NCBI RefSeq assembly: GCF_002973525.1
Contig: NZ_PVEN01000001.1
Coordinates: forward strand, 372,001-436,000
Reading direction: 5' to 3'
Source of the DNA: Paraburkholderia sp. BL21I4N1
Lineage (GTDB): Bacteria > Pseudomonadota > Gammaproteobacteria > Burkholderiales > Burkholderiaceae
Length of the DNA: 64,000 nt
Shown here: piece after piece, positions 8,402 through 16,216 of the stretch
Layout of the letters: every line of letters begins with the position of its first letter
Numbering within the stretch: position 1 is the first letter of the stretch
The notes under the pieces: generated by a model
The model's input: the letters and a program-made list of their open reading frames with translations, nothing else
Told to the model about the DNA's origin: nothing
Databases searched by the model: none
Translations under genes and position numbers: made by a program

Positions 8402-10009
8402 TCAGCTCTTGCGGAATACCACGTGCGAAATGCGTTGCACCAGCAAGGCGGCCGCCAGCGCCGCGACGGCCGTGAGCCAGACGCCGATATGAATCGACTG
8501 CACGAGCGCATCGCGCGCGGTGTCGATCAGCGCGAGCGTATTGAGCCCCGAGGGCTTCATATCCGCGATCAGTTTCAGGCGCGAAGCGTCGTCGATCAGA
8601 ATGCGCAGATCGACGAAACGCGGCTGCCATTGCGACGCGGCCGGCTCGCCGAGCACGCTGAGCGTGCGCGTGACGACGTCGCGGTAATGGTGCTGCACGA
8701 CGGTCGCGACGATACTCGTGCCGAGCATGCCGCCCACCATGCGGGTGGATTGCAGCAATGCGGTCGTAATGCCGAAGCGTTCGCGTCCGGCAATCTCCTG
8801 GCCGAACACGTTCAGATTGTTGAGGATGAAGCCGAGGCCGATACCGACCGCCGCCATCGGCAATTCGATCCAGAGGGTCGGCGTATCCGGATTGGCGAAC
8901 GCCAGCCCGATCGACGCAAACAGCAGCAGCGCAAAGCCGATCGACAGAATTCGCGTGGGCTTTTTCATGTGAATCACAATCCGCGTGTTCAGCACGCTGC
9001 CGAGGGCGATACACGCGGCGATCGGCGTGGCGAGCAGCCCGGCCTGTTGCGGCGACAAACCGAAGCCGCCTTGCAGCAGCAACGGCGCGAAGAAGATCAG
9101 CGAGAACATCACGAAGCCCGACAGCATGCCGAGTGTGAACAGCGTGACGAGTTGCGGGTCCTTGAACAGATCGAGCGGAATGATCGGATGCGTGGCGCGT
9201 TTTTCGCACACCAGCAAGGCGATCGCGCCCACGATCACGCAGACGGCCAGCACCAGATTGCCGGCGGTGAGGCCGTGTTTCGGCACCGCTTCGATCAAGG
9301 CCTGCAGACCGCCGAGCACCGCGGCGACCAGCGCCGCGCCGAGCCAGTCGATCTTCACTTCGCCTTCGTGCGGGCGCTTAAAACTGGGCAGATGCGCCCA
9401 GATGAAGTAAAGCGCCGCCGCGCCCACCGGCAGGTTGATCAGGAAGGTGGAGCGCCAGCCCCAGTGTTCGCTCATCCAGCCGCCGAGCGACGGCCCCGCC
9501 GCGGTGCCGATGCCGTACGCGGCCGCCATCACGACTTGCCAGCGAACCCTTGCGCGCGGATCGGGGAACAGATCGGGAATCGACGCGAAGGCCGTGCCGA
9601 CCATCATCCCGCCGCCAATGCCTTGCAGACCGCGCGCGATCACGAGAAACAGCATGTCGTTCGCGACGCCGCACAGCACGGACGCCACCGTGAAGGTGAT
9701 GACCGCGGCGATCACGAAGCGCTTGCGGCCGAAGTAGTCGCCGAGCCGCCCGAACACCGGCACCGTGACCACCGACGCCAGCAGATAAGCGCTCGCGATC
9801 CACGCGTAGTACTCGAAGCCATGCAGTTCAGCGACGATGGACGGTAGCGCGGTGCTGACGACGGTCTGGTCGAGCGCGACCAGCATGTTGACGAGGCCGA
9901 TGCCGAGCATCGCGAATAAGGCGTTTCGGAAGGGCAGGGCGGCGGCGGTCGGATTCACGGGTGGGGGCGAAAGGAGCTTGTCAGGTCGACGCGGCGCGGC
10001 GGAACGCAC
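8402..10009 (-). CDS. DHA2-family MFS drug/solute exporter (14 helices)
   Basis: A 535-residue EmrB/QacA-type drug:proton antiporter. The first helix carries LDQTVVSTALP, the motif-C/D signature of the DHA2 group, and the loop after helix 2 has GRLGDYFGRKR. The start is uncertain: the frame opens at a GTG (10009) and another GTG at 9958 is also possible; neither has a clear ribosome site. A TATAAT-like -10 and a perfect 16-bp palindrome lie just upstream, suggesting repressor control. No HlyD or TolC-like partner is adjacent. The substrate is unknown. Confidence 0.88.
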   Translation of the reverse strand: MRSAAPRRPDKLLSPPPVNPTAAALPFRNALFAMLGIGLVNMLVALDQTVVSTALPSIVAELHGFEYYAWIASAYLLASVVTVPVFGRLGDYFGRKRFVIAAVITFTVASVLCGVANDMLFLVIARGLQGIGGGMMVGTAFASIPDLFPDPRARVRWQVVMAAAYGIGTAAGPSLGGWMSEHWGWRSTFLINLPVGAAALYFIWAHLPSFKRPHEGEVKIDWLGAALVAAVLGGLQALIEAVPKHGLTAGNLVLAVCVIVGAIALLVCEKRATHPIIPLDLFKDPQLVTLFTLGMLSGFVMFSLIFFAPLLLQGGFGLSPQQAGLLATPIAACIALGSVLNTRIVIHMKKPTRILSIGFALLLFASIGLAFANPDTPTLWIELPMAAVGIGLGFILNNLNVFGQEIAGRERFGITTALLQSTRMVGGMLGTSIVATVVQHHYRDVVTRTLSVLGEPAASQWQPRFVDLRILIDDASRLKLIADMKPSGLNTLALIDTARDALVQSIHIGVWLTAVAALAAALLVQRISHVVFRKS

Positions 10010-10025
10010 GTCACGGCAGAGGGTG

Positions 10026-10072
10026 GAGGACGTACGTCCTCTAGATGTCTGACCTCTGGAATGACGATTATA
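10026..10072 (-). promoter_or_regulatory. promoter and palindromic operator of the DHA2 exporter
   Basis: On the minus strand TATAAT (10072-10067) is an ideal -10 element; the -35 is weak. A perfect 16-bp palindrome, GAGGACGTACGTCCTC (10026-10041), lies about 25 bases downstream, between the expected transcript start and the first GTG. This is the arrangement of a repressor roadblock. No regulator gene is adjacent. Confidence 0.5.
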
Positions 10073-10188
10073 CGGGTTATCCCTTACCTGAAACTATTCG
10101 CCGCCGACGGCGGGGGCAAAAAAAGCCGCATCTGACGATACGGCGCGCCGCGGCATGGCGGTCGGCAACCCCCAAGCGATAGTCCGGT

Positions 10189-10548
10189 TCAGGTGCGGCG
10201 ATCGCCCTCCAGCAATCCATAAAGCGCGCTGTCCGACACTTCATCGCCCACGATCCAGCGTTCGCGCAACAGACCTTCGTGGACAAAGCCGAGCCGTTCG
10301 AGCAAACGCGCCGAGGCGGTATTGCGGGGATCGATATCCGCTTCGAGCCGCCGCAAATTCAGCGCGCCGAACGCATGCTCGATCACCGCTGTTGCGGCCT
10401 CGCTCATGAAGCCGCTTCCCCAATGCCGGCGCTTGAGACTGAAGCCGATCTCCGCGCGGCGGCATTGCGCTTCGGCGTCGTCGAGACGCGGTGCTCGCAG
10501 CATGAGACGCGGTGTGATTAGCGTAATGCGCTCGGTAAATGGCATAGG
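10189..10548 (-). CDS. GNAT acetyltransferase, internally shortened (probably inactive)
   Basis: Only 119 residues, against about 170-185 for RimJ/RimL-like GNAT enzymes. The first 20 residues (ITPRLMLRAPRLDDAEA) are the normal N-terminus and residues from about 25 on (AEIGFSLKRRHWGSGFMSEA, then NTASARLLERLGFVHEG) are the normal CoA-binding half, but the roughly 50-60 residues between them are missing with the frame kept. Loss of strands beta-2/3 and the substrate side should abolish or change activity. It follows the NmrA-like gene on the same strand, 136 bases downstream. It could be a pseudogene. Confidence 0.7.
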   Translation of the reverse strand, partial: PMPFTERITLITPRLMLRAPRLDDAEAQCRRAEIGFSLKRRHWGSGFMSEAATAVIEHAFGALNLRRLEADIDPRNTASARLLERLGFVHEGLLRERWIVGDEVSDSALYGLLEGDRRT

Positions 10549-10684
10549 GAATAAAGAGGAGGAGCCTTTGCGGCGAGCCCTGATGGTAGCCGAAGCCAGA
10601 CTTAAAACGTCGAGCGACCCTATGCCTTCAACGGATCGCTCGACGCAAGCATCAGGTATCAACCACCAACCGCTGCATGACGCT

Positions 10685-11563
10685 TTAACCCTTCGCCCAT
10701 GCAGCCGCCGTCTCGACCGCAAAGTCCCGATACGACCTCGGCTGACGCCCCAGCAATGCCGCAAGCCGTTCGACCTCCGTCTTCGAGGCGGCCGCGCCGT
10801 CCTGCTGATAGCGGCTCATCATCAGGCGCATGTCGTAAGCAAGCCATGCCGGTGTGGCTGCCTTCATGCGTTGTTCGAGCACATCGAGATCGTCGCCGCC
10901 GTAACGCACGCTACGCCCCAACGCATCGGCCCAGATCGACGTCACGGTTTCCGCGTCGATCACATCGGGGCCGACGAGTTCATACGTCTCGCGCGGCAGA
11001 CGGTTCGCCGCCCGCTCACGACGCAACAGTTCCAACGCAGCCGCTTCGCCGATGTCGCGCACGTCGACCATCGAAATCCCCTTCGCGCCGATCGGCATGC
11101 CGTACACGCCGTGCGTGAGCAACGGCTCTTTCTGACGCACGTCGTTCTGGATGAAGTAGGCGGGACGCAGCACCGTCGCCGGTATATCGAGGTGTTCGAT
11201 CATGCGCTCGACCGTGTGCTTGCCGGTGAAGTGCGGCACATCCACATATTCCGCCCCCTTGAACACCGACAGATACACCACGCCCTTCACGCCGGCTTCG
11301 CGCGCCACGCTGAGCGCTTGCAGCGCTTGCGTCAATTCGTCCGGCGCATTCGGCGCCAGCAGGAACAGCGTGCTGACGCCTTGCATCGCGCGGCGCAAGC
11401 CGTCCACGTCGGACAGGTCGCCTTGTATCGCACTGACGCCTGCGGGGAATTGTGCTTTTTCCGGCGATCGGGTCAGCGCGCGGATGTCGATGCCGCTGCC
11501 GTTCAGATGGGCGAGAACCTGCTTGCCGATCACGCCTGTGCTACCGGTTACGAGGATTGCCAT
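10685..11563 (-). CDS. NmrA-like NAD(P)-binding oxidoreductase (atypical SDR)
   Basis: A 292-residue single-domain Rossmann protein. The N-terminal dinucleotide loop GSTGVIGKQV (residues 7-16) and the RPAYFIQND segment are typical of the NmrA/QorB-like atypical SDRs, which use NADPH or sense the NADP redox state. The classical YxxxK catalytic pair is not evident, as in other NmrA-like members. It is divergent from a LysR regulator 116 bases away, a common arrangement in which the LysR protein controls the reductase. The substrate is unknown. Confidence 0.85.
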   Translation of the reverse strand: MAILVTGSTGVIGKQVLAHLNGSGIDIRALTRSPEKAQFPAGVSAIQGDLSDVDGLRRAMQGVSTLFLLAPNAPDELTQALQALSVAREAGVKGVVYLSVFKGAEYVDVPHFTGKHTVERMIEHLDIPATVLRPAYFIQNDVRQKEPLLTHGVYGMPIGAKGISMVDVRDIGEAAALELLRRERAANRLPRETYELVGPDVIDAETVTSIWADALGRSVRYGGDDLDVLEQRMKAATPAWLAYDMRLMMSRYQQDGAAASKTEVERLAALLGRQPRSYRDFAVETAAAWAKG

Positions 11564-11601
11564 GATGTACTCCTTGGGTTGGATGGGCTGCCGTCAGCCC
11601 G

Positions 11602-11676
11602 TGAGACGAACAATAGTCGTTCCATCTGATCGCCGAAAGTGCAAGAATACAGACACCTCGTCTCATATTTGGAACG
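11602..11676. promoter_or_regulatory. candidate LysR binding region between nmrA-like and lysR genes
   Basis: In the 116-base divergent gap, TGAGACGA (11602-11609) is the exact inverse of TCGTCTCA (11658-11665), and CGTTCCA (11618-11624) is the exact inverse of TGGAACG (11670-11676). GAAC-N7-GTTC (11608-11622) fits the usual LysR T-N11-A dyad style. This suggests a two-site operator acting on both genes. It is inferred only from symmetry. Confidence 0.4.
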
Positions 11677-11679
11677 ATC

Positions 11680-12603
11680 ATGGACTTGACCTCGCTGGCC
11701 GATTTCAACGCGGTGGCGCTGCACGGTGGGTTTGGACCGGCCAGCCGGGCGCTCGACCGCCCCAAGGCCACGCTGTCGCGGCGCGTGGCGGAACTGGAGG
11801 AACAGCTCGGCGTGCGCCTGATCGAACGCGGCTCGCGCAGGTTGCGGCTCACCGAGGAAGGCCTGGTGTTGCACGAGCGCACGCGCGGGCTGATGACGGA
11901 GATTCAGGAGGCGGGTGAAAACGTTGCGTCGCGCGCGCCGGTGCCGCGTGGGCGCTTGCGTATCAGTGCGCCGATAGTGTTCGCGCATGTGGTGCTCGGC
12001 CCGATCGCAACGCGATTCGCGCTGGCCTATCCGCAGGTCGAGCTTGAAGTGGTGGCGGAAGACCGCGTCGTCGATCCGGTGGAAGACGGCTATGACCTCG
12101 TGATCCGCATTAATCCGCCGAGCGACGAGCAACTGGTGGGGCGCCGCATTCTCGGCGATCAACTGTGGATGGTCGCGGCGCCGACGGTGTCGATTCCGTC
12201 GGCATCGGCATCGGCATCGGCATCGGCATCCGCCTCCGCGAGCGACGCCGACGCGTTACCGGTGCCCGCCGTGATGTTTGCCGCGGCGGCGCGGGTTGTG
12301 CGCTGGCGCGTGCGGGTGGATGGCGGCGAGGTGCGAACGTTTGCGCCTACGCCGGTGCTGCGGCTGTCGTCGTTATTGATGGTGCGCGACGCGGTGCTGA
12401 GCGGCGTGGGCACGGCGCTTCTGCCGCGTCTGCTGGTGGAGCCCGACGTGCTGTCAGGACGGCTCGTCTGCTGGGGAATCGATGACGGCCCGCCCGTCGA
12501 GGTCTGGGCGCTCTATCATTCGCGGCGTCTGTTGAGCGCCAAGGTGCGAGCGTTCATGAACCTGCTGCAAGACTTGCCGGGCCGGGAGCAAAAATCCGGC
12601 TGA
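11680..12603 (+). CDS. LysR-family regulator with Ser-Ala repeat insertion
   Basis: A 307-residue LysR regulator: winged helix-turn-helix at residues 1-60 (FGPASRALDRPKATLSRRVAELE) and an effector domain from about 90. Residues 174-188 are a Ser-Ala repeat encoded by five exact GGCATC units plus degenerate ones, inserted in the effector domain near the hinge into subdomain II; I know of no such stretch in relatives. It is divergent from the NmrA-like reductase, its likely target. No ribosome site is obvious, but the ATG is the only sensible start before the DNA-binding domain. Confidence 0.9.
   Translation: MDLTSLADFNAVALHGGFGPASRALDRPKATLSRRVAELEEQLGVRLIERGSRRLRLTEEGLVLHERTRGLMTEIQEAGENVASRAPVPRGRLRISAPIVFAHVVLGPIATRFALAYPQVELEVVAEDRVVDPVEDGYDLVIRINPPSDEQLVGRRILGDQLWMVAAPTVSIPSASASASASASASASDADALPVPAVMFAAAARVVRWRVRVDGGEVRTFAPTPVLRLSSLLMVRDAVLSGVGTALLPRLLVEPDVLSGRLVCWGIDDGPPVEVWALYHSRRLLSAKVRAFMNLLQDLPGREQKSG
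12201..12230 (+). repeat. hexanucleotide microsatellite (GGCATC)5 inside the LysR gene
   Basis: Five exact tandem copies of GGCATC. The unit length is a multiple of three, so copy-number change would lengthen or shorten the Ser-Ala stretch without a frameshift. Confidence 0.9.
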
Positions 12604-12661
12604 CGCGACCCGCTTTCAACGTTGAACTTGCAATGAATTTTGGCCGGATACGCTCGCGAGT

Positions 12662-12709
12662 TTCGAGCCGCGCTTCGAACCACGCTTCGAGCCGCGCTTC
12701 GAGCCACCT
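12662..12709. repeat. 12-bp tandem repeats upstream of the amidase
   Basis: Four imperfect copies of TTCGAGCCGCGC lie in the 161-base gap between the LysR gene and the amidase gene. Copies 1 and 3 are identical over 12 bases. Their role is unknown; they could be slippage-prone sequence or repeated protein-binding sites. Confidence 0.7.
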
Positions 12710-12764
12710 TACCCAGGTGTGATTCGCCCTGGAACGTACAACAAACGCCAATTCCAATCTCTCC

Positions 12765-14336
12765 ATGCAACGACGCGGATTCATCAAGTCATTCGGTTTC
12801 CTCGCCTCCGGGCTGTTCTCGACCCACGCTACGCATGCGGCAGACATGAGTCCACTCGCGCCGGTATCGGGCGACCTCGCGGCCAACGCCACTCAGGCCA
12901 CGCGCCTCGCGCTCAGCCGCATCGACGCGCTCGACCGCCGTGGTCCGCGCCTGCGCAGCATCATCGAACTGAATCCCGACGCGCTGCGGATCGCCGCTGC
13001 GCTGGATCGCGAACGCCGCGCGGGCAAGCCGCGCGGTCCGCTGCATGGCATGCCGATCGTCATCAAGGACAACATCGCGACCGGCGACCGCATGTCGACC
13101 ACCGCAGGCTCACTCGCACTCGACGGCATTCGCGCGACGCGCGACGCCGAGCTTGTGCGCCGCTTGCGCGAGGCGGGCGCGGTGATTGTCGGTAAAACGA
13201 ATCTGAGCGAGTGGGCGAACATTCGCTCCACCCGTTCGACCAGCGGCTGGAGCGGACGCGGCGGTCTGACGCGCAATCCCTACGGATTGGATCGCACCAC
13301 CAGCGGTTCGAGTTCCGGGTCGGCGGCGGCAGTCGCGGCGGGCATGACGACCCTGGCGATCGGCACGGAGACCGACGGCTCGATCGTGTCGCCCGCGTCG
13401 ATGTGCGGCGTGGTGGGCCTCAAGCCGACGGTGGGTCGCGTGAGCCGTGACGGCATCATCCCGATCTCACACAGTCAGGACACACCCGGTCCGATCACGG
13501 CGACGGTTCGCGACGCGGCGCTGCTGCTTTCGGCAATCGCAGGCGGCGGCGATCCGCGCGATCCGCGAACGCTGCCGGCCCCGGCCCCGGACGATTATCT
13601 GCGAGCCCTGCACAAAGACGCGCTCAAAGGCGCACGCCTCGGCGTGGCGCGGGAGTTCTTCACGGGACATGACGAAGTCGACCAGCGGATCGAGTTGGCC
13701 ATCGCGCAGTTGAAGCGCCTCGGCGCGGAAATCGTCGACCCGATCGATCTGCCGAAGGTCGATTACGGCAAGGAGGAACTGGCTGTTCTGCTGCACGAAT
13801 TCAAACACGATCTGCCGCTGTGGCTCGACACGTTCGCGCCGCACGCGCCGATTCATACGCTGGCCGATCTGATTGCTTTCGACAACGCGCATGGTCGTGA
13901 CGAGATGGCTTACTTCGGCCAGGAATTGTTCGACCAGGCGCAGGCGCTCGGCGATCTGGATAGCGACGCGTATCGCGCCGCGCTGGCCACCTGTGCCAGG
14001 CAATCGCGCGACGAAGGGCTCGATCGTGTACTGCGTCGGCACGGGCTGGATGCGATCGTCGCGCCGACCGGCGGCACGGCGTGGCTGACCGATTTCATCA
14101 ACGGCGACAGCGACGGCGGCGGATTTTCGACGCCGGCCGCCGTGGCGGGTTATCCGCACCTCACGGTGCCGGCCGGCCAGGTGCGCGGTTTGCCGGTCGG
14201 ATTGTCGTTCGTCGGACCCGCGTGGAGCGAGGCGCGTTTGCTGGCGCTCGGCTATGCCTACGAACAGGCCACCCAGTGGCGCAAACCGCCGGACTACCCG
14301 GCGCACACGGCCACGCCGATGCCGTTGCCGATCTAG
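12765..14336 (+). CDS. Tat-exported amidase (amidase signature family)
   Basis: A 523-residue amidase-signature hydrolase. The N-terminus has a twin-arginine signal (QRRGFIKSFGF) ending near residue 26 (AHA-like sequence THAA), so it should be exported folded to the periplasm. The Ser-cisSer-Lys triad is visible as K101 (VIKDN), S183 (in SGSSSGSAAA) and S206 (TETDGSIVSP). Such enzymes hydrolyse amides to acid and ammonia; the substrate cannot be named. It is not GatA, since no gatB/gatC is near and it carries a signal peptide. It is the first gene after a LysR gene and appears to be monocistronic. Confidence 0.9.
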   Translation: MQRRGFIKSFGFLASGLFSTHATHAADMSPLAPVSGDLAANATQATRLALSRIDALDRRGPRLRSIIELNPDALRIAAALDRERRAGKPRGPLHGMPIVIKDNIATGDRMSTTAGSLALDGIRATRDAELVRRLREAGAVIVGKTNLSEWANIRSTRSTSGWSGRGGLTRNPYGLDRTTSGSSSGSAAAVAAGMTTLAIGTETDGSIVSPASMCGVVGLKPTVGRVSRDGIIPISHSQDTPGPITATVRDAALLLSAIAGGGDPRDPRTLPAPAPDDYLRALHKDALKGARLGVAREFFTGHDEVDQRIELAIAQLKRLGAEIVDPIDLPKVDYGKEELAVLLHEFKHDLPLWLDTFAPHAPIHTLADLIAFDNAHGRDEMAYFGQELFDQAQALGDLDSDAYRAALATCARQSRDEGLDRVLRRHGLDAIVAPTGGTAWLTDFINGDSDGGGFSTPAAVAGYPHLTVPAGQVRGLPVGLSFVGPAWSEARLLALGYAYEQATQWRKPPDYPAHTATPMPLPI

Positions 14337-14524
14337 TCTCGAACGGCCGCTTGAACGGAGTTGGGGTCAGCGCGATGCCGGGCATGCCTTCGATCGCGCC
14401 CAGGTGTTCGGCCCGCATCGCATCAGTTAAGATGAATCACAGGGCCGAAAGACACTAGAGAAGCTGAATCGCCATAGGGGCACGATGGGTTTCATCGCGC
14501 ATCCTCGGTTTAGGGGGTCACGTT

Positions 14525-16045
14525 TTGCGCTACTTGCCAACGTCGATACGTTTCGCACCGTTTGCTTTGTGCTTCATCGGCGCACACGCACTGTGCCTGC
14601 TGATGTTGCCGTCGCGCTCCGCCCTGGTTAGCTATCCTTTTCTGATCGTCGCGCCTTCGCTCGCATTGGGAGCCTGCTTCTGGCGCGCCCGCGCCGAGGT
14701 CCGCGCGTTGCGCATGCCGTGGGTTCTGCTCGGCGCCGGCCTGTTTCTGTGGATTCTCGGCATCGCGCTCAGCGCCTGGGAAGATATCTTCCAGCAGATT
14801 CCGGAGAGCATCGCGTGGTTCTCCGACTTCAGCTATTTTCTGTACGCCGTGCCGATCCTCCTTGCGATCGCGTCGGTGTCGAACCACCAGCGGATTCCGT
14901 TTTTCGTGTGGATGGACGGCATTCAGGCGGTCGTGACCGCTTACCTTGCGTACATCACGATTTTCTCCGTCGTGCCGTTTTCAGGTCACGCCCTCGCGCC
15001 GATCTCGGCGTCGGTGCTGGTGCTGACTTACAACGTCGAGAACGGCCTGCTGGCCGTCGCGGCGACGTTGCGCCTGCTGGTTCAACCGCGCAACGCGGGC
15101 CGCCGGTTCTACGAAATTCTGTGCGGTTATTTATGGGTCTATGCAATCGTCGCAGGGTTGTACAACCACTGGGCCTCGGTTTCCGACGGCCACGCAACAA
15201 TGGACGTGATCGTCGACATTCCGTTCCTGCTGTTGAGCGCAACGTGTCTGACGCGTCCGCGGAACGCCGCCGACACCGACACGGCCGAATGGAAGAGGCC
15301 GCTCGCGGTCATTATCGAAAACGTCAGTCCGATCTTCTATACGTTGGCGCTGCTTGCGTTGAGCATCGTTCTGATGCGTGAACACTTTTACGTCGGCACG
15401 GTGGGCATTTTTACCGCATTGGTGGTGTACACGATCCGTACCACGACCTTGCAGAGCCGGCTGGTTCGAACCCAGCAGGAATTGCGCGACGCGCGCGACC
15501 GCCTTGAAAAAATCGCACTGACGGATGCGTTGACCAACACGGCCAACCGCCGTTGTTTCGATCAGACGCTGACGCTCGAATGGAATCGTGCGGCGCGTAC
15601 ACAGCGTCCGCTCGGCGTGCTGCTGATCGATATCGATCACTTCAAGAAGCTCAACGACCGCTACGGTCATCCGGCCGGCGACAAATGCCTCGTGGCGGTG
15701 GCGGCCGCGTTGCAGGGGGCGCTGCCGCGCGGCGGCGATCTGCTGGCGCGTTATGGCGGCGAAGAGTTCGCCGCGATCCTGCCGGCCACCGACGAAGACG
15801 GCGCGCGACGCGTGGCCGCGAAAATGCTGAGCGCCATCCACGCGCTGCGGATCCGCAACGAGACACCGCTGGGCGATTTCGCGACGGTCAGCATCGGCGT
15901 GGCGGTGTCGGAATCGGCGGGTGTGGGCTCGGCGCATCAGATTGTCGAAGCGGCGGACCAGGCGCTCTATCGCGCGAAAGACGCCGGACGAAATCGCATC
16001 GAAGCCTTCGTGCCGCGCGATTATCAGGGGAGCGGGTCGACCTAG
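14525..16045 (+). CDS. integral-membrane diguanylate cyclase
   Basis: A 506-residue protein with about eight or nine hydrophobic helices in residues 8-305, resembling MASE-type sensory membrane domains, then a short coiled linker (310-330) and a GGDEF domain (330-500). The loop is GGEEF (411-415) with an RGGD inhibitory site five residues before (402-405). It should synthesise cyclic di-GMP with product inhibition. The start is a TTG with AGGGGGT about 8 nt upstream. The membrane domain could bind a hydrophobic or small ligand; nothing in the sequence identifies it. Confidence 0.92.
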   Translation: MRYLPTSIRFAPFALCFIGAHALCLLMLPSRSALVSYPFLIVAPSLALGACFWRARAEVRALRMPWVLLGAGLFLWILGIALSAWEDIFQQIPESIAWFSDFSYFLYAVPILLAIASVSNHQRIPFFVWMDGIQAVVTAYLAYITIFSVVPFSGHALAPISASVLVLTYNVENGLLAVAATLRLLVQPRNAGRRFYEILCGYLWVYAIVAGLYNHWASVSDGHATMDVIVDIPFLLLSATCLTRPRNAADTDTAEWKRPLAVIIENVSPIFYTLALLALSIVLMREHFYVGTVGIFTALVVYTIRTTTLQSRLVRTQQELRDARDRLEKIALTDALTNTANRRCFDQTLTLEWNRAARTQRPLGVLLIDIDHFKKLNDRYGHPAGDKCLVAVAAALQGALPRGGDLLARYGGEEFAAILPATDEDGARRVAAKMLSAIHALRIRNETPLGDFATVSIGVAVSESAGVGSAHQIVEAADQALYRAKDAGRNRIEAFVPRDYQGSGST

Positions 16046-16094
16046 CCCGCACGGTCGCGATGTCGATGCATGTTGACAGAGGGTTTGTCTCTAG

Positions 16095-16121
16095 TCATAT
16101 CGCCGTCACAGTTGCCGATAA
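16095..16121 (+). promoter_or_regulatory. candidate sigma-28 (FliA) promoter of the chemoreceptor
   Basis: GCCGATAA at 16114-16121 is an exact match to the flagellar sigma-28 -10 element; the -35 position (TCAT at 16095-16098, 15-base spacing) matches only partly. It is 95 bases before the chemoreceptor start, which fits control with motility genes. Confidence 0.42.
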
Positions 16122-16216
16122 ACGGATTGAGTGGCCGCATTCAGCGCAGCCCTAAAAATAACGATAACTCGAACAAGACTTCGTTCAATCCGTCGACACC
16201 GATCTGAGGCGTGGGC

